Source: a virus. Taken from it: 29,502 bases of DNA. The stretch is from positions 1 to 29,502 of IMG/VR virus record IMGVR_UViG_3300031257_000005. One strand, given 5' to 3'. This document shows positions 23,938-29,502 of the stretch, one piece after another (position 1 is the first letter of the stretch; every line of letters begins with the position of its first letter). The notes beneath the pieces were generated by a model. It made no database searches, had not been told where the DNA came from, and saw nothing but the letters and a program-made list of their open reading frames with translations. The position numbers were made by a program, and so were the translations under genes.

Positions 23938-24786
23938 TTATACTAATGATGATATTAAGACATAATCAGCATATCGATTAGTATTAAATATAATTAATGT
24001 TTTTAAATTACCACTTCCAAAGCTTTCTCCAATAGAATTATCAGCATTTGAACTCCTACATCCAATATTTACATTATTTCTAGAAGTCAAAGTAAGATTA
24101 AATGTAGTATTTATTGAACTATTTGAATCTATAAATTTAAAATCGTTTATATTAATACTATTCCATGTTAACATTAAAGGCACATTACTATTATCTTTAG
24201 CTATTCGTAATGAACCTTCACTGTAAAATCTAAATTCATCTGGTACTTTATAAACACCATGCTGAATTTCTGGGTATCCGCTGCCATTTAGACAATATAT
24301 ATATCCATTTAATGCTACATTTTTAATATTTAAATAAAAACTTATTTTTGGACTTACTATATCTATATTAACGTATTTTATTATAGTAAATCTATCATCA
24401 GTCCCATCTAATTTAGGTCCATCATTTATAAATCCTGTTACAGAATCATATATTTTAAGTTGGCTTGCTAATGTTGCCTGTATTGCATCATTACCAGCAC
24501 TATATTGATTATAATAAATAGCCACAAAGCCATTAGTACCAGCACAAAAGGCATTAATAGAAGCATAATCTATATATCCACCTACAAATCCAATATCTAG
24601 TGTAGTATCATCAGAAGCTCTTCGAACTCTTAAGCAATATCCTTTATAATCTCTAGTTAATAAATGATAACTAAAACCTAAGACAAAACCACTTTTAACA
24701 ACTCCACCTAATTTATCTATTATTCCTAATGAAGATGATCCATCTATCATTTTAGGCATTTCTAAGCCTAATCCTAACCCTGGCAT
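23938..24786 (-). CDS. receptor-binding tail protein, arabinofuranosidase-like fold
   Basis: A 282-residue protein. The N-terminal part has 'YHLLTRDYKGYCLRVRRASD' then 'DIGFVGGYIDYASINAFCAG' and 'GNDAIQATLASQLKIYDS'. This is the 'R.L...Y.G..irvrR.s....digf....d..al..F' pattern of alpha-L-arabinofuranosidase-B-like domains common in phage tail and capsid-fibre proteins, where it usually serves in glycan binding rather than catalysis. The C-terminal half is beta-rich and Asn/Ser-rich ('DSNSSINTTFNLTLTSRNNV'). GGGAGGGG at 24792-24799 precedes the ATG, inside the end of the upstream gene. It is a second receptor-binding candidate, on the opposite strand from the fibre at 12759-14768. Confidence 0.65.
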   Translation of the reverse strand: MPGLGLGLEMPKMIDGSSSLGIIDKLGGVVKSGFVLGFSYHLLTRDYKGYCLRVRRASDDTTLDIGFVGGYIDYASINAFCAGTNGFVAIYYNQYSAGNDAIQATLASQLKIYDSVTGFINDGPKLDGTDDRFTIIKYVNIDIVSPKISFYLNIKNVALNGYIYCLNGSGYPEIQHGVYKVPDEFRFYSEGSLRIAKDNSNVPLMLTWNSININDFKFIDSNSSINTTFNLTLTSRNNVNIGCRSSNADNSIGESFGSGNLKTLIIFNTNRYADYVLISSLV

Positions 24787-24788
24787 AC

Positions 24789-25061
24789 TTACCCCTCCCT
24801 ACCTAAATAGGCAATGGCTGTAGCTGCTGTTGATGCTGTTGTTATTGATGTAAATTGTCCATACAAAGGGAAACTTGCTGGTAATGATACAGCTGTTAGA
24901 TTTCCTGTAGGATTTCCAGCTGTTGTTACAACTCCAGCTGTGACCATATGAACACAAACTATTCTAAATCCTGCGGGGGCTGTTGAAGGTGTAGTTGAAT
25001 TTATGTATTGAAATCCATAGCCACCAAAACTTGCGATCTTATTCGCTCTCATGCTATTCAT
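24789..25061 (-). CDS. small beta-rich structural-type protein
   Basis: A 90-residue protein, Ala/Thr/Gly-rich in its C-terminal two thirds ('AGFRIVCVHMVTAGVVTTAG', 'TSITTASTAATAIAYLGREG'), family not recognised. Its small-residue, beta-prone composition resembles that of small head or tail-tip proteins. AAGGAAG at about 25070-25076 precedes the ATG at 25061. It is the first gene of the minus-strand unit under the promoter near 25087 and overlaps the ribosome binding site of the receptor-binding gene that follows, so the two products may function together. Confidence 0.5.
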   Translation of the reverse strand: MNSMRANKIASFGGYGFQYINSTTPSTAPAGFRIVCVHMVTAGVVTTAGNPTGNLTAVSLPASFPLYGQFTSITTASTAATAIAYLGREG

Positions 25062-25086
25062 TTCTTAACACTTCCTTTTTACTTAC

Positions 25087-25095
25087 ATTATACCA
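25087..25095 (-). promoter_or_regulatory. extended -10 promoter for the minus-strand tail genes
   Basis: Reading leftward the sequence is TGGTATAAT (25095 to 25087), an extended -10 (TGnTATAAT). The -35 region is poor: TTAATG or TAATGG at 17-18 bases. It lies just downstream of a terminator and about 26 bases before the start codon at 25061, so the tail unit appears to be transcribed separately from the RusA unit. Confidence 0.6.
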
Positions 25096-25101
25096 CAAAA
25101 C

Positions 25102-25132
25102 AAAAAAGACCATTAACGATTTGGCCTTTTTT
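25102..25132 (-). terminator. intrinsic terminator after the RusA unit
   Basis: Leftward, AAAAAAGGCCA (25132-25122) pairs with TGGTCTTTTTT (25112-25102) through 10 Watson-Crick pairs and one G·U, with a 9-base loop and six terminal T. On the opposite strand the same pair becomes an A·C mismatch, so the element is better suited to minus-strand transcripts. Confidence 0.8.
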
Positions 25133-25199
25133 GTTTGAAATTGACACTAAAAGTAAATCACAAATGTCTTTAGCATAATATATTAATATTATAATACTT

Positions 25200-25643
25200 T
25201 TATTTAATTAATTCAACTCCATCACTATTATAAGTTAATGTTACAATTATTTTTTCCTCTTTTTCTGTATATAGCTTTTCTGATTGCATTATCCTGGTAA
25301 CACATTTATCGTCTGAGAAAGCTGCCCCTGTTAGACCATCCATTAGTATTTTAAGTATGTTATCGATATCAGGTTTTTTATCATGTTGTATTACCCCATC
25401 TAACATTAATTGTTTTTGTTTCTTACTTACACTTTTAGGAATTTTAAAATAAGCTGTAAAACCTACCCACACGTATTTTTTAAACCACAATCTATTTTTT
25501 ACATGGAGGTATATATATCTGATAAAATTTTCATAATCTACGGTTTGGGTAGGTGTGTATATTATACCAGTAGTTTTTGCCAATCTAGCCCTTTGTTTTG
25601 CCAGGGGTTTTCCTGGTATCTCAAAAGTTATGCTTTTAGGCAT
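25200..25643 (-). CDS. rusA: RusA-family Holliday junction resolvase
   Basis: A 147-residue protein of the RusA family, a homodimeric metal-dependent nuclease that cleaves four-way junctions and is used by phages to debranch DNA before packaging. Signatures are N-terminal 'EIPGKPLAKQRARL' (8-21), 'YTPTQTVDYENFI' (29-41), then the active-site run 'KKPDIDNILKILMDGL' (Asp92, Asp94, Lys98, Asp102) and 'FSDDKCVTRI' (Asp111, Asp112). The length fits the family. The ATG at 25643 is chosen because GGAGG (25653-25657) is 9 bases before it; an upstream ATG three codons earlier directly abuts the site. It overlaps the end of the zinc-finger gene upstream by 8 bases. Confidence 0.9.
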   Translation of the reverse strand: MPKSITFEIPGKPLAKQRARLAKTTGIIYTPTQTVDYENFIRYIYLHVKNRLWFKKYVWVGFTAYFKIPKSVSKKQKQLMLDGVIQHDKKPDIDNILKILMDGLTGAAFSDDKCVTRIMQSEKLYTEKEEKIIVTLTYNSDGVELIK

Positions 25644-25818
25644 TTTCTTCATCCTCCGTGTCCGGTGCTTCATATAGAAAATTACAATCCGGACATAGTA
25701 TTTCTCCATCTTCATTTACTATTAGACAATTATTGCATACATAATCATTACATATGTCACATCCTTCAAGGTTATCTTGTCTTCCACAACAACAGCATTC
25801 TTTTAAATTTTCTTCCAT
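25636..25818 (-). CDS. small multi-cysteine zinc-finger protein
   Basis: A 60-residue protein with at least nine Cys, including 'ECCCCGRQD', 'GCDICNDYVCNNC' and 'LCPDCNFLY', followed by a strongly acidic tail. The Cys spacing suggests two interleaved zinc sites, like a miniature RING, B-box or zinc-ribbon fold. GAAGGTAA about 8 bases before the ATG serves as ribosome binding site, and the gene is tightly linked to rusA downstream. The function is unknown. Such phage mini-proteins often bind host proteins or nucleic acid (general knowledge). Confidence 0.6.
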   Translation of the reverse strand: MEENLKECCCCGRQDNLEGCDICNDYVCNNCLIVNEDGEILCPDCNFLYEAPDTEDEENA

Positions 25819-25819
25819 A

Positions 25820-26050
25820 TCAATTACCTTCTTTCTTTATAGGCTGAGTAATATTTACTTCATTTAGTACAAATACAGTATTGCAGTCAAAACATTTAAA
25901 ATGTATTTCCATATTTTTTATATTCCAGAATGCATTTAATCTCATACTCTGGCATTCCGGGCAAACTACTAATATATTTTTTTGTCCTTCCATTAATGCG
26001 CCTTCTATCCATACTCTTTTATCTTTTTCCATGTTTATCAATCCTTTCAT
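25820..26050 (-). CDS. small zinc-ribbon protein
   Basis: A 76-residue protein with 'VVCPECQSMRLNAF' and 'IHFKCFDCNTVF', a CxxC-x20-CxxC zinc ribbon. The ATG at 26050 overlaps the stop of the AbrB-like gene as ATGA, which suggests coupling. A second in-frame ATG at 26032 has AAAGGA 9 bases upstream and may be the true start (70 residues), leaving the zinc ribbon intact. The neighbours are a transcription regulator and a second zinc-finger protein, in a unit ending with rusA. Confidence 0.6.
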   Translation of the reverse strand: MKGLINMEKDKRVWIEGALMEGQKNILVVCPECQSMRLNAFWNIKNMEIHFKCFDCNTVFVLNEVNITQPIKKEGN

Positions 26051-26244
26051 TCGCTCTTTTTTAATTTTATCTGCATAGTATTTTCATTTAAAATTTCTAT
26101 ATCTATTGGATCACCTTTTCGTAATCCATAGAATTGCGCTATTCTTGATGGTATATAAATACTTAAGCCATTTCCTTGTGATGATATTTTCCTATTTTCT
26201 CTATATATAGCCGGTACTATCTTGTCAATTATTTTTCTGTCCAC
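26047..26244 (-). CDS. SpoVT/AbrB-type transcription regulator
   Basis: A 65-residue protein with an AbrB/MazE swapped-hairpin DNA-binding domain: 'KISSQGNGLSIYIPSRIAQF' then 'YGLRKGDPIDIEILNENTMQ' and 'IKLKK'. Family members bind DNA as dimers or tetramers and often repress their own promoter; MazE-type antitoxins share the fold, but no toxin gene is adjacent. GGAGG (26254-26258) is 9 bases before a GTG at 26244, whereas the ATG at 26253 directly abuts it, so the GTG is preferred. It is the first gene of the RusA unit, under a good promoter with repeats suited to autoregulation. Confidence 0.75.
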   Translation of the reverse strand: MDRKIIDKIVPAIYRENRKISSQGNGLSIYIPSRIAQFYGLRKGDPIDIEILNENTMQIKLKKSE

Positions 26245-26270
26245 ACTTTTCATCCTCCCTTCATACTAAA

Positions 26271-26299
26271 ATAGTAACATATATTATAACATATGTCAA
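26271..26299 (-). promoter_or_regulatory. SigA-type promoter of the AbrB-rusA unit with repeats in the spacer
   Basis: Leftward, TTGACA (26299-26294) and TACTAT (26276-26271) are 17 bases apart. Between them are inverted arms ACATAT (26277-26282) and ATATGT (26291-26296), and on the plus strand a direct repeat TAACATAT at 26275-26282 and 26287-26294. These are plausible binding sites for the AbrB-like product. Confidence 0.7.
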
Positions 26300-26326
26300 T
26301 ACATTTTCATTATAAAAATTAATACA

Positions 26327-26355
26327 TTGACTGCATCTATAGTTTTTGGTATTAT
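26327..26355 (+). promoter_or_regulatory. divergent SigA-type promoter facing the replication gene
   Basis: TTGACT (26327-26332) and TATTAT (26350-26355) with 17 bases between. It points rightward although both flanking genes point left. The two divergent -35 regions form an imperfect inverted repeat (GTCAATACATT at 26295-26305 and AATACATTGAC at 26321-26331), which suggests shared control. Confidence 0.5.
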
Positions 26356-26375
26356 TAAGATATGAAACACAGTAA

Positions 26376-26427
26376 TAAATTTGTGAAATAGGATACATAG
26401 AACTCATTAAAGTAAATTCGTGAAATA
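26376..26427. repeat. two 15-bp direct repeats
   Basis: TAAATTTGTGAAATA (26376-26390) and TAAATTCGTGAAATA (26413-26427) differ at one base and start 37 bases apart. They sit in the only sizeable non-coding spacer next to the replication genes. They could be regulator-binding sites or iteron-like elements; two copies are few for an origin. Confidence 0.6.
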
Positions 26428-26464
26428 TATTCCTTAGCGTAGATAAAGAACGTATACAGTAAAG

Positions 26465-26489
26465 AAAAAGGACCAGAAAGGTCCTTTTT
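26465..26489. terminator. bidirectional intrinsic terminator after the primase-helicase gene
   Basis: AAAAAGGACC (26465-26474) and GGTCCTTTTT (26480-26489) form a perfect 10-bp stem with a 5-base loop. It begins at the stop codon of the primase-helicase gene and is symmetrical enough to act on both strands. It separates the replication unit from the AbrB-rusA unit. Confidence 0.85.
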
Positions 26490-28759
26490 CAGCAAAATTC
26501 TTTTTCCCAGACTCGTAGACGTCTAGAGTATGCCTCATCATTTCTCCTTCTTGATATATTGAATCCCAATCTTTTTATAGCTGCTAATATACTCCTACTT
26601 CTTTCATAGCCTAATTCTTTCAGTGTGCCATCAAATAATTCAATCCATATTTCCAATACAGAAAAGCTATTTCTAATAAATGATCCGATTTTCAAAGCTT
26701 TTTTCTTTTCTTCTTTAGAAGATTTTAGAAACATTTTTCTTCCAGTTATATCAAGTTCATACCAATTATTAGGTACTTCCATATTTATATAATCATCTAT
26801 GATACTGTATTCATCGTTTACTTCTAATTGGTCATTCTGGCATTTTAGAGCATGTGCTTTGACTTCCTCATCTTCAAAGTACAAAGGTTCTTTATCATAC
26901 CATATGTCCATAACTTCAGACCATAATTGGTCTACATCTATGTAGTCTACTAATCTGGTAGGTGTATTGATAGGCCAAAATCTGCTATTACCTGTAGTAT
27001 CTAATAGATATCCGGTCTCTGCGTTAGTGGTACCAACAAAAACCGATTGCCTATCATATTTTGTTACACCTCTTCCCCAAGCTGGTCTATAGATATCACT
27101 TCTTTGACTGATAAAAGCTTTTATAGTTTCAATACTTGTCTTTCTCATACCCTGTAATTCCGGAATTTCTATTATCCAGGATGAATTTATTTTTTCGGAT
27201 CCGGTTTTATCTTTCATATCTGTTAACTTGAATGAATCACTGAACCAACCTTTAGATAACATTCTAAAAAAAGTACTTTTTCCTATCTCTTGAGGACCAT
27301 TAAGCACTACCATAAATCTAGCCTCACATCCTGGTTCCATGGCTCTTTTAGCCATAGCAACTAACATTTTTCTGGCAACTGCTCTAACATATTTACTATC
27401 AGGAGTACCGAAATAATACGTAAATATAGTCTCTACCTGACTTTTACCATTAAATTTCCCTTTACGTGATTCTAAATAATCTCTAACTGGATGAAATCTA
27501 TTTTCCCACGCTAGGGCATCTATAGCGTTGCGCATTTTTTCAGCTGAGTAAATATGAAATTTCGTTTCTATTTCATTGAAAATTGTTGATTCAATTTGTT
27601 TTAAATATTGTTTTCCATTTATTTCTACGCATCCGGTTAGTTCATTGAATCTTATGTCATAGAGCGCCCCAATTGTCACCATAAAGTTATTTATTGTATT
27701 AATTAGTCCGTGCTTGTCGTATTCTAATTCTCGTTTTATTATCTTATCTTTGTTAGTATTTTTGTCATTTGCTTTATCTATCATATCTTTATATACTGGC
27801 ATTTCTTCGACTTCTATTATATTAAATTTAACTTCTTGTATTTTTGATATGAAATTAATCGTTTTGTCAAAATCTTCTTTAAATTTGTGTATTCTCAAAA
27901 TGTCAAAACTGTTCTGACAATGCCCATCATTTGCAGGATCTGTACTATGATGAGAAAATAGCAATGTATCATTATCATAAACTATTACACCATTGTGCCC
28001 GCTTCCCTGCATATAGGTATAACGACTTTCTGAACCATGATAGATATCGGGTAAGTATTCATCAATTACCCGTGATATAGGAAAGCATCTACAAAAGGCA
28101 CCGATTGGACCTGTTTTTTCCTCAGCTCTTTTAATCTGTAGTTCTTTATCTGGTCTTTGTGGTATTGGTAGTTCATGGATATATTTTTTGATTAAAGCTC
28201 TGCCATTTAAATACGTACCCTCTGTTAAGTCGAATATCTTATCTGTGTCTTTTAAAGCTGTTGGAAAATACATCAATCTCTCAGCTTGTACGCTTGTCTT
28301 ATCGAAGTATTTATCACCCACTATCATCATTATGGCTCTGGTTAAAACATTATATTCTGTGGCTGTTATATCTTCTTTAAGAGGCATTACAAATCTAAAT
28401 CTTATATTTTCTTTGGTATGTGATGCTGTAGAGTAAAGAAGAATTGTGTGGCCTGGAAAACATTTTTTAATATGTTCTATTAATTCTTCATGGCCATGGT
28501 CAATGTCGAGAGTGACCATGGATCTATATTCCACATTTTTCTTTAATCGTTTTCCATCTTTTAATTTGCCACCAACAAAACCACCAACATCTTTTACAAT
28601 ATCCTTTTTAGCTTTTGCCATTTTTGAATATTCATCAATATTTATATCAAGTTCTTTAAATTTCATATATGTTCCAATAAATTCTTTGAATGGTAATTGT
28701 ATATTTTTCCATTGTTTTGTCTTTCGACTTTTTCCAATGGATATATTTAAATTTCGCAT
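26489..28759 (-). CDS. VirE-type primase-helicase (replicative)
   Basis: A 756-residue two-domain protein. The N-terminal part resembles VirE-N/archaeo-eukaryotic-type primases: 'MVTLDIDHG' (Asp85, Asp87), 'LLYSTASHTKENIRFRFVMP' (107-126) and 'FDKTSVQAERLMYFP' (152-166). A middle 'SGHNGVIVYDNDTLLFSHHS' region follows. The C-terminal part is a virulence-associated-protein-E ATPase: Walker A 'GPQEIGKST' (488-496), Walker B-like 'WIIEIPEL' (528-535), sensor 'GTTN' (576-579) and 'GNSRFWP' (590-596) with the arginine finger. Such fusions prime and unwind phage DNA. The ATG at 28759 is chosen because GGAGG (28766-28770) abuts the alternative ATG 28765. The site overlaps the polymerase stop (TAGGAGG), so the two are coupled. 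Confidence 0.9.
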   Translation of the reverse strand: MRNLNISIGKSRKTKQWKNIQLPFKEFIGTYMKFKELDINIDEYSKMAKAKKDIVKDVGGFVGGKLKDGKRLKKNVEYRSMVTLDIDHGHEELIEHIKKCFPGHTILLYSTASHTKENIRFRFVMPLKEDITATEYNVLTRAIMMIVGDKYFDKTSVQAERLMYFPTALKDTDKIFDLTEGTYLNGRALIKKYIHELPIPQRPDKELQIKRAEEKTGPIGAFCRCFPISRVIDEYLPDIYHGSESRYTYMQGSGHNGVIVYDNDTLLFSHHSTDPANDGHCQNSFDILRIHKFKEDFDKTINFISKIQEVKFNIIEVEEMPVYKDMIDKANDKNTNKDKIIKRELEYDKHGLINTINNFMVTIGALYDIRFNELTGCVEINGKQYLKQIESTIFNEIETKFHIYSAEKMRNAIDALAWENRFHPVRDYLESRKGKFNGKSQVETIFTYYFGTPDSKYVRAVARKMLVAMAKRAMEPGCEARFMVVLNGPQEIGKSTFFRMLSKGWFSDSFKLTDMKDKTGSEKINSSWIIEIPELQGMRKTSIETIKAFISQRSDIYRPAWGRGVTKYDRQSVFVGTTNAETGYLLDTTGNSRFWPINTPTRLVDYIDVDQLWSEVMDIWYDKEPLYFEDEEVKAHALKCQNDQLEVNDEYSIIDDYINMEVPNNWYELDITGRKMFLKSSKEEKKKALKIGSFIRNSFSVLEIWIELFDGTLKELGYERSRSILAAIKRLGFNISRRRNDEAYSRRLRVWEKEFC

Positions 28760-28769
28760 AATCATCCTC

Positions 28770-29502
28770 CTATTTCTTGTAGAATGAACTAAAATAACCT
28801 TCTGCTTTTAATATTAATCCAGGTGCCCATTTTATAGGTTTCTCAAAGTGGGGTAAGTATTCTTCAATTGATTTAGCATCATCCACCTCAAAAACTATTT
28901 CGTCATGGACATGCAGACATACATTTTGTCCAGCTGTTCTAAGAAGTACCTCGGCTAAACAATCACGAGCTATGGCTTGAGTTATATTCTCGGTTATCTT
29001 ACCACCATAGGTCCGTATTTCCCCCCATTTTTTAGGTTGAGTCATCATTCCTTCATAAACAATTCCATCTCTTTCAAACTGTTCATCATATGCCATTTTA
29101 GGCTTTATATAAACTAAACTTCTTCCAGATGGTAGATCTATGTATACACATCCTGGACCTTTTCTAAAATTAACGTACCCGATAGTGCTATCATAGCCCA
29201 ATATCGAACTTTCAAAAGCTGCTTGACAATCATACCAGAAATTACATATATTATGATTATGTTCTCTCCAAGCATTTTTTAAGGTTTCTAATTGTTCTTC
29301 ATTCATTCCTAAATCTGTATGAGTACTTTTCTCCATAGACTGTAAAGCTTTTACGCCGCCCTGATATCCGAGGGCTAATTCGGCAACTTTACCAGCTTTT
29401 CTTTCTGTAGAATCTTTAGTAATATTTTCTATTGGTATACCAAATATCTTGGATGCAGTAGCTTCATAGAGTTTACCATTGTTTTCAAATAGCTTTAATC
29501 TC
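28770..29502 (-). CDS. polA: family A DNA polymerase, C-terminal part (5' end outside window)
   Basis: The frame is open from the right edge to the TAG at 28770-28772, about 244 codons, with no stop before the window ends. The visible part is the palm and fingers of a family A polymerase. 'YEATASKIFGIP' and 'STERKAGKVAELALGYQGG' form motif B (template/dNTP-binding O-helix, in the phage variant 'R..GKVAELALGYQG'), then 'ENITQAIARDCLAEVLLR' and motif C 'VCLHVHDEIVFEV' with the catalytic Asp-Glu. It would replicate the phage genome with the adjoining primase-helicase. An internal ATG at 29336 is not the start, because motif B lies upstream in the same frame. Confidence 0.95.
   Translation of the reverse strand, partial: RLKLFENNGKLYEATASKIFGIPIENITKDSTERKAGKVAELALGYQGGVKALQSMEKSTHTDLGMNEEQLETLKNAWREHNHNICNFWYDCQAAFESSILGYDSTIGYVNFRKGPGCVYIDLPSGRSLVYIKPKMAYDEQFERDGIVYEGMMTQPKKWGEIRTYGGKITENITQAIARDCLAEVLLRTAGQNVCLHVHDEIVFEVDDAKSIEEYLPHFEKPIKWAPGLILKAEGYFSSFYKK

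Larger units (their letters stand above)
26362..26490 (+). ncRNA. candidate small RNA between the promoter and the terminator
   Basis: A transcript from the rightward promoter would start near 26362 and meet the terminator at 26465-26489, giving about 125-130 nucleotides. The only frame at its start is 8 codons long. It contains two copies of a 15-base repeat. Its existence is inferred only from the promoter-terminator pair. It would overlap just the final bases of the primase-helicase gene on the other strand. Confidence 0.3.
1110..29180. repeat. dispersed 8-bp word GGGTACGT, 18 loci
   Basis: Plus-strand copies start at 1110, 10580, 12965, 14601, 15812, 17376, 18062, 18308, 22713 and 23619. 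Minus-strand copies (ACGTACCC) start at 1727, 4921, 11384, 13205, 16858, 18312, 20627, 23623, 28213 and 29173. Two loci (18308-18319, 23619-23630) are full palindromes GGGTACGTACCC. At a GC content near one third, about 0.3 copies would be expected on both strands. All but one of the loci fall wholly or partly in coding sequence; the copy at 10580-10587 lies between a stop and a start codon. Several reading frames are used. Two further near-copies (TGGTACGT on the minus strand) are at 8243-8250 and 21753-21760. The spacing is uneven: 11 of 18 loci lie between 10.5 and 18.4 kb, and there is none from 4.93 to 10.58 kb or from 23.63 to 28.21 kb. Confidence 0.9.

Noticed and set aside
28188-28787. 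Plus-strand open frames opposite the primase-helicase gene
   Set aside because: They are long because the AT-rich opposite strand has few stops in that frame. The encoded residues are random-looking, and the minus-strand gene has clear catalytic motifs.
28770-29336. A short, complete polymerase-like gene starting at ATG 29336
   Set aside because: The same frame stays open to the window edge and encodes polymerase motif B upstream of that ATG, so the gene is the 3' part of a full polymerase.
1-29502. tRNA genes, CRISPR arrays, insertion sequences, integrase or att sites
   Set aside because: I looked for cloverleaf-like G/C arms, regularly spaced repeats, transposase or recombinase motifs and terminal inverted repeats and found none that could be supported.

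Overview
The window is a piece of a tailed double-stranded DNA phage genome, or a prophage, from a low-GC Gram-positive (Firmicutes-type) host. The DNA is AT-rich, nearly every gene has a strong GGAGG-type ribosome binding site, genes abut or overlap, promoters fit the SigA consensus, and the products are portal, scaffold, capsid, connector, tail and replication proteins. No tape-measure, tail-tube or sheath gene is seen. The portal, scaffold, capsid, connector, stabilisation-hub order, followed by large internal-type proteins, suggests a short-tailed, P22-like podovirus (inference).

Region 1 (1-3450, + strand) is an accessory block before the portal gene. It holds the tail of an unidentified gene, an AntA-type antirepressor-like gene, a NeuC-like UDP-GlcNAc 2-epimerase, a BhlA/UviB-like small membrane protein, a small unknown, a NeuA-like CMP-sugar synthetase and a Com-like zinc-finger protein. 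Region 2 (3438-8807, +) is head morphogenesis: portal, a zinc-ribbon protein, a SAP-like protein, an acidic scaffold, a small virion-like protein and the major capsid protein. Region 3 (8808-9648) is an inserted Rha-family gene with its own perfect consensus promoter and an operator-like inverted repeat. Region 4 (9675-23614, +) holds small structural proteins separated by a terminator, connector, hub, tail fibre, two tandem paralogous virion proteins (the second with an NlpC/P60 peptidase and two peptidoglycan-binding repeats), a 1582-residue internal protein and an XhlA-like membrane protein.

Region 5 (23604-29502) reads on the minus strand. A perfect 42-bp palindrome separates it from the late genes and contains the stop codons of both converging genes. 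The units are a receptor-binding-type gene set (25061-23643), a RusA resolvase unit with an AbrB-like regulator and two zinc-finger proteins (26244-25200), and a replication unit with a VirE-type primase-helicase and the C-terminal part of a family A DNA polymerase. A 235-bp spacer between the last two carries divergent promoters, direct repeats and a terminator, and may encode a small RNA.

The most striking signal is a DNA word, GGGTACGT, found at 18 places on both strands, in several reading frames, and in early and late genes. About 0.3 occurrences would be expected by chance. It is also the exact centre of the 42-bp palindrome. No named feature explains it, and it looks like the recognition site of a genome-wide DNA-binding system.
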